Below, in pieces: positions 16,822 through 24,692 of a stretch of 64,000 bases of DNA. Each line of letters begins with the position of its first letter. Positions within the stretch are counted from its first letter, which is position 1. Below the pieces are notes generated by a model. That model was given only the letters and a program-made list of their open reading frames with translations, was not told the DNA's origin and did not search any database. This DNA comes from Rhizobiales bacterium IMCC20636 (lineage in GTDB: Bacteria > Pseudomonadota > Alphaproteobacteria > Rhizobiales > GCA-2746425): contig CP018226.1 in the NCBI GenBank assembly GCA_016865015.1, forward strand, positions 1,519,001 through 1,583,000, given 5' to 3'. Both the position numbers and the translations under genes were made by a program.

Positions 16822-18111
16822 ATGATAATGACCCGCACAATCCGCAATATGGGAATGGCAAGCGTGTTGCTTCTGAGCACAGCGCTGACGGCTCTGCCAG
16901 CATTCGCCGAGACTTCAGCTGACGCTGTTGCGAAACATTATGCTGATATCGCTCAAGCCAAATTTGAGGATTCCCTGACAACTGCCAAGGCTTTGGGCGA
17001 GGCGATTGACGCATTTCTGACATCACCTTCTGCCGAAACCCAGCAAGCCGCGAAAGATGCCTGGCTCGCTGCGCGCGTTCCTTATCAGCAGACGGAAGTT
17101 TACCGGTTTGGCAATGCCATTGTGGATGATTGGGAAGGGCGGGTGAACGCCTGGCCTCTGGATGAAGGCCTCATCGATTATGTGGATGATTCCTACGGCA
17201 GCGAGAATGACGAGAACACATTGTACACTGCAAATGTCATTGCCAATGCGTCTGTCATCGTAAATGGCAAGAGTGTGGATGCCAGCGACATCACACCGGA
17301 TTTCCTGTCGTCGACCTTGCATGAGGCCGGTGAAGTGGAATCCAATGTCGCGACCGGATATCATGCAATTGAGTTTCTGCTCTGGGGGCAGGATTTGAAC
17401 GGCACCGACGCTGGTGCTGGTGAACGCCCCTGGACTGACTTTGCACAGGATGATTCTTGTACAAATGGCAATTGTGAGCGCCGCGCAGCCTATCTGAACG
17501 CCGCGTCAGACCTGTTGATTGCTGATCTTGAAGAGATGGTTGGCAATTGGAGTGCCGATGGTGCAGCACGTTTGAGCATTGTGGAAAGCCCGGATGCTGC
17601 GCTTTCGACAATTCTCACTGGAATGGGCTCGCTGTCTTATGGAGAACTGGCAGGAGAGCGCATGAAACTGGGTTTGCTGCTTGGCGACCCTGAGGAAGAG
17701 CATGATTGCTTCTCTGACAACACCCACAATTCGCATCTCTATGATGCTGTCGGCATCCAGAATGTCTACACCGGGTCCTATACCCGCATTGACGGAACCA
17801 CCCTCAGTGGTCCATCGATTTCGCAGATTGTAGCGGAACAGGATGATGCGGTTGACAATGAACTCAAGGCGAAGCTTGCGGTTACGATTGCGCGTATGCA
17901 GGACATGGCCCAACGCGCTGAATCCACTGAAGCGTATGACCAGATGATTGCCGAAGGGAACACTGCAGGCAATGCTGTTGTGCAGGCCGCGATTGATGGA
18001 CTCATTGACCAAACACGGTCTATTGAACGTGCAGTTTCTGCACTGCAGTTGAACCCGCTTGAGATTGAAGGTTCAGATAGTCTTGATAGCCCGGCTGCGG
18101 TGTTCGAATAG
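16822..18111 (+). CDS. Imelysin family protein (iron-regulated, IrpA-like)
   Basis: The 429-residue protein has a signal peptide (cleavage near AFA-ETS) and the imelysin GxHxxE motif in GYHAIEFLLWGQD near residue 180. Imelysins are periplasmic or surface proteins found in iron-regulated operons and are thought to bind iron or haem rather than act as peptidases. The ATG follows AGGAG by 6 nt; ATG 16828 is an alternative. It leads an operon with a di-heme oxidoreductase, a second imelysin and DUF1513, an arrangement also known from pseudomonads. Confidence 0.92.
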   Translation: MIMTRTIRNMGMASVLLLSTALTALPAFAETSADAVAKHYADIAQAKFEDSLTTAKALGEAIDAFLTSPSAETQQAAKDAWLAARVPYQQTEVYRFGNAIVDDWEGRVNAWPLDEGLIDYVDDSYGSENDENTLYTANVIANASVIVNGKSVDASDITPDFLSSTLHEAGEVESNVATGYHAIEFLLWGQDLNGTDAGAGERPWTDFAQDDSCTNGNCERRAAYLNAASDLLIADLEEMVGNWSADGAARLSIVESPDAALSTILTGMGSLSYGELAGERMKLGLLLGDPEEEHDCFSDNTHNSHLYDAVGIQNVYTGSYTRIDGTTLSGPSISQIVAEQDDAVDNELKAKLAVTIARMQDMAQRAESTEAYDQMIAEGNTAGNAVVQAAIDGLIDQTRSIERAVSALQLNPLEIEGSDSLDSPAAVFE

Positions 18112-18121
18112 TCCTTTGAAT

Positions 18122-19696
18122 ATGATGGCGAAATTCATGAGCCAAATTAGAACTGTATCTGACCACACAATGAGGCCGGCGAGTTTTCTCGCCGGTCTTC
18201 TCTGTTTGCTGTTTGCAATGGCAGAAGTGTCGGCGCAGAGCGACGCCGCGCGTTCCGATGTTCGCGCGGATTTATCTGCTGATGATTTGGAACGAGTGCG
18301 GGCAGTGACGGCCCCAACCACAGATTTTTCGAAGGCGGAAGCTTTTGAGATCAATCAGGGCGGGGCGGGCACATCGATGAAGGTTGTGAATGGGGATGCG
18401 TTTTCCCATTCGACAGCAACAATCAGTTTTGAAGATGAACAAAGATTTAAGCTCGGGAATGCGTTGTTTCGAAAATTGTGGGTGTCTTCTCCCGCAACGA
18501 CACAGGCTTCTGACGGTTTGGGGCCATTGTTCAATGCAAGGGCGTGCCAGAGCTGCCACCTGAAGGATGGTCGGGGGCATCCGCCCGAGGGCGATAGTGA
18601 TGCGACCTCGATGTTCTTGCGGCTCGCAATACCGGTTGATGTGTCGGAAGACGCGCGGAAATCAGGCGATTTCTTTGTCGGCAGTCTGCCTGACCCAACC
18701 TATGGCGGGCAACTTCAGGACCTGGCGGTGCCGGGTTTGCTGGCTGAAGGTAAGATGGTGATACATTATACTGAACGGGCTGTCGTTTTGGATGATGGCA
18801 CCGTTGTCTCTCTGAGAGAGCCAACTTATTCGGTCACTGACCTTGCTTATGGTCCGCTGCATCCCGACACCACTCTTTCGCCGCGCATTGCGCCGCCCAT
18901 GATTGGTATGGGGTTGATTGAAGCGATCGAAGCTGCGGATATTCACGCTGGTGCAGACCCTGACGATGCTGACGAAGATGGCATCTCCGGGCGTGTGGCG
19001 CTGGCTCAGGAAAAGGGCAGCGGGCGGATATTGACCGGTCGTTTCGGCTGGAAGGGTGAGAATGCCAGTGTGCGGCAACAGAGTGCTTCGGCATTTGCCG
19101 GTGACATCGGGATCTCATCTCCCGATGAGCCGCGTCACTTTGGTGATTGCACGCAAAACCAGTCTGAGTGCTGGTCCTTCCCGACAGGCGTACAGGCGCG
19201 GCTTGGTGATACTGAGGCGCCGGATCCGGTGCTGGATCTGGTGACGTTTTATTCTGAAAATCTGGCTGTTCCGGCACGCCGACAGGTTGAAGATGAATTG
19301 GTGTTGAAGGGGAAGGAGCTGTTCTACAGCGCTGGCTGTGTGTCCTGCCACACGCCCAAATTCGTCACGTCACGCACAGCCGAACAGCCCTCACATGCCT
19401 TCCAACTGATATGGCCTTATTCTGATTTTCTGTTGCACGACATGGGCAGCGGACTGGCCGATGGCCAACCTGTCGGTGTGGCCAATGGGCAGGAGTGGCG
19501 CACGCCGCCGCTTTGGGGAGTTGGATTGACCGAGACAGTGAATGGTCACACATTTTTCTTGCATGACGGACGGGCACGTAATTTGACGGAAGCCATCTTG
19601 TGGCATGACGGTGAGGCGGAAGCTGCGCGAGATTCGTTTGCCGCCATGGAAAAAACAGATCGCGATGCATTGATCGCCTTTTTGGAGAGTCTGTAA
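18122..19696 (+). CDS. Di-heme oxidoreductase family protein (thiol oxidoreductase, DUF1111)
   Basis: The 524-residue protein has an N-terminal signal segment (MRPASFLAGLLCLLFAM within the first 35 residues) and two c-type haem sites, CQSCH near residue 143 and CVSCH near residue 405. The family resembles the di-haem peroxidase MauG group and is typical of imelysin operons, where it may oxidise or reduce iron in the periplasm. The start is uncertain: ATG 18122 lies 10 bp after the imelysin stop, and 18137 and 18170 are alternatives. Confidence 0.9.
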   Translation: MMAKFMSQIRTVSDHTMRPASFLAGLLCLLFAMAEVSAQSDAARSDVRADLSADDLERVRAVTAPTTDFSKAEAFEINQGGAGTSMKVVNGDAFSHSTATISFEDEQRFKLGNALFRKLWVSSPATTQASDGLGPLFNARACQSCHLKDGRGHPPEGDSDATSMFLRLAIPVDVSEDARKSGDFFVGSLPDPTYGGQLQDLAVPGLLAEGKMVIHYTERAVVLDDGTVVSLREPTYSVTDLAYGPLHPDTTLSPRIAPPMIGMGLIEAIEAADIHAGADPDDADEDGISGRVALAQEKGSGRILTGRFGWKGENASVRQQSASAFAGDIGISSPDEPRHFGDCTQNQSECWSFPTGVQARLGDTEAPDPVLDLVTFYSENLAVPARRQVEDELVLKGKELFYSAGCVSCHTPKFVTSRTAEQPSHAFQLIWPYSDFLLHDMGSGLADGQPVGVANGQEWRTPPLWGVGLTETVNGHTFFLHDGRARNLTEAILWHDGEAEAARDSFAAMEKTDRDALIAFLESL

Positions 19697-19697
19697 A

Positions 19698-20795
19698 ATG
19701 AACTCTGTCAGGTGCCTTATTCTGGCTGTTTGCCTTTCCGTTGCGTCGTTGCAGGTTGCGTTTGGCAAAGACATTGATCAACTCGATGTCCCCGACATGG
19801 TTGGCAATCTGATCACCGGCGTTATTCGACCCGGATTTGCGGAGCTGGAACAAAGCGCTTCCACGATGTCGCAGCAAATGCAGATTTATTGTGAGATGCC
19901 AACAAGCGCAGGGTATGCGGACGTCAAAGAGGCGTTTGGTGGACTTGTGGCGCGTTGGGCACGGGTTGAGTTCATAAGATTGGGGCCGCTGGGTGCCGAC
20001 AATCGGCTTGAACGGATGCTGTTCTGGCCTGACCGACGCGGGCGTGGTCTGAAGCAGGTTCGTGATATCATCCGCCTGGAAGACACAACAGCGGTTGACC
20101 CAGAATCGCTTTCGCAAAAGAGCGTTGCGGTTCAGGGTCTGTTGGCCCTGGAATATGCGCTGTTTGCCGATGGTGCTGAAGCCGGGTTGAGCGCGACAAA
20201 CAGCCATCGCTGCGCCTATGCCAGTGCAATAGCGGGCGCTGTGGCGCAGCTTGCTGGTGAGTTGAACCAATTGTGGTTGTCGGAAAGTGATACCAGCATT
20301 TCTCATATCTGGTTGAACCCGTCGCCGACCAACGCTCTTTTTCGAGATGAAATGGAGCAATTTTCTGCGGTGTTGCGGATATTGGAGGACGGGTTTGAAA
20401 TTGTGTCGCATCAACGCCTTGAGCCTGTCTTGCGAGATGATATTACCAGCGCAAGACCGAAATCGGGACTGTTCTGGCGATCGGAAAACACCGTACCGGC
20501 TCTGATCGCGAATCTTGAAGGGTTTGGTGCTGTGCTGGCATCTGTCGGGCTTGAGCGACAGGTTGAAGGCGATGATCGCCGTACCATCGCAAGTCTTGCT
20601 TTTGAACTTGGTAATGCGAAGCGCGCACTGTCTGATGTGAGTATGCCGCTGCAGGAGATCGTGACCGTGCAGGCAACCTATGATCGTCTGGCCTATGCCC
20701 GGATTGTGGTGGAGAGCATGCTTTCAATTACGCGCGACCTGATCAAACCCATATTAGGGCTGTCATCGGGCTTTTCATCGTTGGATGGTGATTGA
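19698..20795 (+). CDS. Second imelysin family protein
   Basis: A 365-residue protein with a signal peptide (cleavage near AFG-KD) and an imelysin-like helical layout. It begins with a FAELEQSASTMSQQM helix and has ALEYALFADG where the GxHxxE region of the first imelysin lies, so the full metal motif is altered. It starts one base after the stop of the di-haem gene, so it is coupled. This divergent second copy is a regular part of the operon type; it may bind a different ligand or partner the first protein. Confidence 0.85.
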   Translation: MNSVRCLILAVCLSVASLQVAFGKDIDQLDVPDMVGNLITGVIRPGFAELEQSASTMSQQMQIYCEMPTSAGYADVKEAFGGLVARWARVEFIRLGPLGADNRLERMLFWPDRRGRGLKQVRDIIRLEDTTAVDPESLSQKSVAVQGLLALEYALFADGAEAGLSATNSHRCAYASAIAGAVAQLAGELNQLWLSESDTSISHIWLNPSPTNALFRDEMEQFSAVLRILEDGFEIVSHQRLEPVLRDDITSARPKSGLFWRSENTVPALIANLEGFGAVLASVGLERQVEGDDRRTIASLAFELGNAKRALSDVSMPLQEIVTVQATYDRLAYARIVVESMLSITRDLIKPILGLSSGFSSLDGD

Positions 20796-21892
20796 TGAAC
20801 TGCTTCGGCGTACCAAAGCTGGTTGACCGCCGCCAGTTTTTGAAATCCGCAGGTGGCCTGTTTCTGGCGGCACTTTCGCCCGGAGCTGCTTTTGCCATCG
20901 GTGCTTCAGATGCTGTTTTCGCGTCAGCCTACAGATCTGCTGATGGTGCTTACGGCGTTGCCACCCTGACAGACGGTGGTGATATTGTTCACCGCTATGA
21001 TCTGCCGGCCCGCGGGCATGATGTGGTCTGGAGTCCTGACAACAGTTTGATGGTTGCATTCGCCCGGCGGCCTGGGGTTTTTGCTGCCGTGATTGACGCG
21101 GATTCTGGGGCTGCGCCGTTTATTTTTCATGCGCCTGAAGGTCGGCATTTTTACGGCCATGGTGTGTTCTCAGCCGACGGCCGGTTGCTCTATGCAACTG
21201 AAAACGACTATGAAACCCCGCGCGGTGTCATCGGGATTTATGATGCAACTGACGGGTTTGTACGGCTCGGTGAGCTGGAGTCCCATGGTTTGGGCCCTCA
21301 CGATATGGAATTGCTGTCCGATGGTCATACGCTTGTGGTGGCCAATGGCGGTATCGAGACACATCCGGACTATCATCGCACCAAGCTGAACATACCCACG
21401 ATGCAGCCAAATCTGAGCTTCATTGATATCGCTACCGGTGATCTGAAGGCGCATTACAAACTGCCCGAACATCTGCATCAGTTATCTATCCGGCATTTGA
21501 CCATGCTGGATGACGATACGGTCTGGTTTGCCTGCCAGAACGAGGGAGATCAGAGCCAGTTGGTGCCGCTGATTGGGCAGGTTTCTTTCGCAACTGGCCG
21601 TTTTTCAACTGTTGATTTGCCGGAGACTGTTTTGGCGAGTTTGCGTGGCTATGTCGGTTCAATTGCCAGCAATGCCATTACCGGCCAGATTGCGATTACC
21701 TCGCCGCGGGGACATGTCGCTCATATTATTGATGGCGAGAGCCACGCTTTGGTAGATTCCAGGCGGATGTCCGATGTATGCGGTGTTCAATCCAACGGCT
21801 CAGCGTTCAGTTTTTCGAACGGTCTTGGCGAATTTGACGGGCAGGTGTCAAATGTCGGATGGGACAATCATCTGAGTGTGAGACGCGGCTGA
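20795..21892 (+). CDS. DUF1513 domain protein with Tat signal
   Basis: A 365-residue beta-propeller-like protein. The N-terminus LVDRRQFLKSAGGLFLAA is a twin-arginine signal, so it is exported folded. The body has repeats of the type WSPDNSLMVAFARRPG and HGVFSADGRLLYATENDYET, as in DUF1513. ATG 20795 overlaps the previous stop (TGATG). Conserved position at the end of imelysin/di-haem operons suggests a periplasmic role in iron handling. Confidence 0.9.
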   Translation: MNCFGVPKLVDRRQFLKSAGGLFLAALSPGAAFAIGASDAVFASAYRSADGAYGVATLTDGGDIVHRYDLPARGHDVVWSPDNSLMVAFARRPGVFAAVIDADSGAAPFIFHAPEGRHFYGHGVFSADGRLLYATENDYETPRGVIGIYDATDGFVRLGELESHGLGPHDMELLSDGHTLVVANGGIETHPDYHRTKLNIPTMQPNLSFIDIATGDLKAHYKLPEHLHQLSIRHLTMLDDDTVWFACQNEGDQSQLVPLIGQVSFATGRFSTVDLPETVLASLRGYVGSIASNAITGQIAITSPRGHVAHIIDGESHALVDSRRMSDVCGVQSNGSAFSFSNGLGEFDGQVSNVGWDNHLSVRRG

Positions 21893-22027
21893 TCCGGCTC
21901 TATTTGTGGTGCCTAAACCGAGACGTTCAATGAATGTCTCGCCGCCATTCCCTTCTGTTTCAGTCTGTCTTGATCGAGTCCATTCGAGGACACCTTTCAA
22001 CAAGCGGATCAAGCGGTGCCGCGATGG

Positions 22028-22080
22028 ACCCTCGGAACAAGTCCGAGGGTGACGGCAGTGGGGTAGGCACCATACTGCCG
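22028..22080. repeat. Alphaproteobacterial-type intergenic hairpin repeat
   Basis: ACCCTCGGA (22028-22036) and TCCGAGGGT (22042-22050) form a perfect 9-bp stem with a 5-nt loop, followed by GACGG. The GGACC(C)-stem-GGGTGACG layout matches the family of short palindromic repeats scattered between genes in many alphaproteobacterial genomes. A second stem, CGGCAGT (22053-22059) with ACTGCCG (22074-22080), follows at once. Confidence 0.7.
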
Positions 22081-22149
22081 CAGGTGGTGTCGCGCTGTCC
22101 GGCGGAGGTCAAACCTGGTGACGTGCTTTGCGAATAAACGGGAAAGACT

Positions 22150-22290
22150 CTAACCGCCGCCCTGGCTGTTGGGGTAGGGTGCCAGTTGCAATTGTTGATA
22201 AGCATCTCCAGCATTGCCCGGGGCCAATTGAAGTTGCTGGTAGCCGCCGACGATCGGAGGCGCGTCGTACTGGTAAGGTTGCGCCGCTGC
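22150..22290 (-). pseudogene. Former C-terminal tail of the repetitive secreted protein, beyond an in-frame TAG
   Basis: Directly after the TAG that ends the repetitive protein, the same reading frame stays open for 46 codons to a second TAG (22152-22150). The codons encode the same motif vocabulary: QYDAPPI, then GGYQQLQLAP and AYQQLQLAPYP. There is no start codon or ribosome site. This looks like the original C-terminus cut off by a recent amber mutation, or a tail made only by read-through. Confidence 0.75.
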
Positions 22291-24618
22291 CTAATTCTGA
22301 TTTCTAGGTGGAACCGCCGGCGGTGGGCCATTTGGATTGGGTGCCAACTGTAGCGTATGATATCCAGCAGGTGGTGGGGGCGCAAAATACTGGTTGTTCC
22401 CGTTTACCGGAGGCGCGTTGTACTGGTTGTTCCCGTTTATCGGTGGCGCGTTGTACTGGTTATTCCCGTATATCGGAGGCGCGTTGTACTGGTTGTTTCC
22501 GTTTACCGGAGGCGCGTTGTACTGGTTGTTTCCGTTTATCGGGGGCGCATCATACTGGTTGTTGCCATTTACCTGGTTGTTCAGGCCGCCTTGAACCGCA
22601 TTCTGCCTCTGGAGCTGAGGGCGGTTTTGTTGGAGCGGTGCAATCGCCAGATCCTGATATCGATTGTTCTGGTCTTGATTGCGCGCTCCACCTACTGGCA
22701 CCGGCTCATACCCATCATTCAGCTGCACATTCTGGTAAGGTCCGTTTTGCTGGTATTGAGGACGCACCTGACCTGCATTGCCATATTGGCCAATCTCGAT
22801 CCCCGGTTGCTGATACGGCCCATTGGGATTTTGCGGTACATTTTGATAGTATGGTTGAATGCCTCTGGCTCTCGGGTCGTTTGCGTATTGTCCCTGGCCG
22901 TTCGGGTTCAAGGGCTGCAGTGGCTGATATCCATCTCCGGCTGCATTTGCTGGCAGGTTTTGATACCCATCATTCAGCTGCAGATTCTGGTAAGGTCCGT
23001 TTTGCTGGTATTGAGGACGCACCTGACCTGCATTGTCATATTGGCCAATCTCGATCCCCGGTTGCTGATACGGCCCGTTGGGATTTTGCGGCGCATTTTG
23101 ATAATATGGTTGAATGCCTCTGGCTCTCGGGTCGTTTGCGTATTGTCCCTGGCCATTCGGGTTCAGTGGCTGCAGTGGCTGATAAGCATTGCCGCCAGCA
23201 TTTGCGGGCAGGTTCTGGTACCCGCCATTGCCATTGTTGTTGATGGCATTCGGCGGAATGGCCACATAGCCATCGCCGCCTGCATTGGCCGGTAGTGCCA
23301 CATAACCGTCGCCCGCATTTGCAGGCAGGTTCTGGTATCCGCCATTGCCGTTGTTGTTGATTGCATTTGGCGGAATGGCCACATAGCCATCTCCGCCTGC
23401 ATTGGCCGGAAGCGCCACATAACCGTCGCCCGCATTTGCAGGCAGGTTCTGGTATCCGCCATTGCCATTGTTGTTGATTGCATTTGGCGGGATGGCTACA
23501 TATCCGTCGCCAGCTGCGTTGGCAGGCAGGTTCTGATAGCCATCATTGAGTTGCAGGTTCTGGTAGGGTCCGTTCTGCTGGTATTGCGGGCGCAATTGGC
23601 CTGCATTGTCATATTGGCCGATCTCGATCCCCGGTTGCTGATATGGCCCATTAGGGTTTTGCGGCACATTTTGATAATAGGGTTGAATGCCTCTGGCCCT
23701 GGGATCATTTGCATACTGGTTCTGACCATTCTGATTCAATGGCTGCAGGGGTTGATAGCCATTTCCACCTGCATCGGCAGGCAGATTCTGGTAGCCGCCA
23801 TTGCCTGCGTTTGCTGGTAGTGCCTGATATCCGCCCACCCTGTTGTTTAAACCGGCCGGAACGGCATTCTGTCTGCGTAATTGGGGGCCGGCCGGCGGCG
23901 CCAATGGCAGGTTTTGATACCCTGCATCCGGTGGAAGTGCGACATAGCCATCTCCAGCATTGGCTGGCAAATTCTGATAGCCGCCATTCTGTATCTGATT
24001 GGCCAAGGGTAGGTTCTGATAATTCGGATTATTCTGAAGCGGGACTACATCATAAGGTCTGTTGTCCTGTTGTGCGGGGGCATCGGCGGGACGGTCCAGC
24101 GGATCCTGAACCCGGTCATAACCGTTTGCTGCCTGTCCTCCGATGGGATCTTCGAAACGCTCATATCCGCCGTTGTTATCACTGTCCGCGTAGCCGCCAT
24201 TGTCCGGGGCATCATAACCATTTCCATTGCCCTGATTGTCGCGGAAGACATTGTTGTCCATCGGCTGGTAGTTGTTACCGCCATTGTTCTGACTTCCGTT
24301 GTCGGATCCCGGTGCTTGTGGGACACGGCCGTAATCGCCATTGTTGGATGAACCGATATCATTGTCTCGGGTGCCGTAATTGCTGCCGCCTGAAGAGGAC
24401 CCGCCGGCGTCATTGTCACGACGCTGTTGTGCCCGGTGGGCAGCAGTGTGGTTGGCTTTTTGGATGAAAGAGGCTGGCGGAACGACCAGGTTTTCGAAAT
24501 GTCCCACCTGTCTCAGCCAGCCTGCAGCCTGTGCATCACTGTCACCCCCCATGAGTGCGAGGGGCACGGCGCATGTGATCAAGAGACTGCGGATAATTCT
24601 GTTGCGTGTGACAGTCAT
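22291..24618 (-). CDS. Large repetitive secreted protein, Asn/Gln/Gly/Tyr-rich
   Basis: The 775-residue protein has a signal peptide (about residues 1-31) and then almost only low-complexity repeats. A GQ/DN/S-rich stretch covers about residues 60-200. GYQNLPANAGDGYVALP-type units lie in the middle, three longer units carry NDPRARGIQPYYQN and GPYQQPGIEIGQY, and six copies of the 11-residue unit NGNNQYNAPPI lie near the end. ATG 24618 follows AGGAG by 8 nt. Composition resembles adhesive or matrix-forming intrinsically disordered proteins. No known family is recognised. The stop is an in-frame TAG with 46 similar codons beyond it. It lies 74 bp after, and on the same strand as, another exported protein. 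Confidence 0.8.
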   Translation of the reverse strand: MTVTRNRIIRSLLITCAVPLALMGGDSDAQAAGWLRQVGHFENLVVPPASFIQKANHTAAHRAQQRRDNDAGGSSSGGSNYGTRDNDIGSSNNGDYGRVPQAPGSDNGSQNNGGNNYQPMDNNVFRDNQGNGNGYDAPDNGGYADSDNNGGYERFEDPIGGQAANGYDRVQDPLDRPADAPAQQDNRPYDVVPLQNNPNYQNLPLANQIQNGGYQNLPANAGDGYVALPPDAGYQNLPLAPPAGPQLRRQNAVPAGLNNRVGGYQALPANAGNGGYQNLPADAGGNGYQPLQPLNQNGQNQYANDPRARGIQPYYQNVPQNPNGPYQQPGIEIGQYDNAGQLRPQYQQNGPYQNLQLNDGYQNLPANAAGDGYVAIPPNAINNNGNGGYQNLPANAGDGYVALPANAGGDGYVAIPPNAINNNGNGGYQNLPANAGDGYVALPANAGGDGYVAIPPNAINNNGNGGYQNLPANAGGNAYQPLQPLNPNGQGQYANDPRARGIQPYYQNAPQNPNGPYQQPGIEIGQYDNAGQVRPQYQQNGPYQNLQLNDGYQNLPANAAGDGYQPLQPLNPNGQGQYANDPRARGIQPYYQNVPQNPNGPYQQPGIEIGQYGNAGQVRPQYQQNGPYQNVQLNDGYEPVPVGGARNQDQNNRYQDLAIAPLQQNRPQLQRQNAVQGGLNNQVNGNNQYDAPPINGNNQYNAPPVNGNNQYNAPPIYGNNQYNAPPINGNNQYNAPPVNGNNQYFAPPPPAGYHTLQLAPNPNGPPPAVPPRNQN
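22385..22570. repeat. 33-bp tandem array in coding DNA (six units)
   Basis: Six near-identical 33-bp units, each encoding an 11-residue NGNNQYNAPP[IV] module. Units differ by few bases and stay in frame, which points to recent unequal crossing-over or replication slippage. Confidence 0.85.
22713..23758. repeat. Three dispersed copies of a ~218-bp coding repeat
   Basis: Copies lie at about 22713-22930, 22966-23184 and 23540-23758. The first two are nearly identical; the third, separated by the 117-bp array, is more diverged. Each encodes QYANDPRARGIQPYYQN and a GPYQQPGIEIGQY segment. Confidence 0.8.
23186..23510. repeat. 117-bp tandem repeat (about 2.7 units)
   Basis: A 39-residue unit (GGYQNLPANAGDGYVALP, then GGDGYVAIPPNAINN) is repeated in tandem with few base changes, sitting between two copies of the 218-bp repeat. 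Confidence 0.8.
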
Positions 24619-24692
24619 TTTCGTTGCTCCTGGCAAGTCCGGGACAGAGAGAGACGAGGCCCTCAGGCCGCGTTACTGATAATGTTACGCTC

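Noticed and set aside
19365-20414. 349-codon minus-strand open frame
   Set aside because: It lies opposite the di-haem and second imelysin genes, has no ribosome site and no recognisable domain.
22385-23510. Regular repeats that at first look like a CRISPR array
   Set aside because: Units are in frame, contiguous without unique spacers, and encode peptide repeats of a signal-peptide-bearing protein.
22308-24467. Long plus-strand open frames of 250-312 codons opposite the repetitive gene
   Set aside because: They are by-products of the repeat composition; no start signals, and the minus strand has AGGAG, a signal peptide and a coherent protein.
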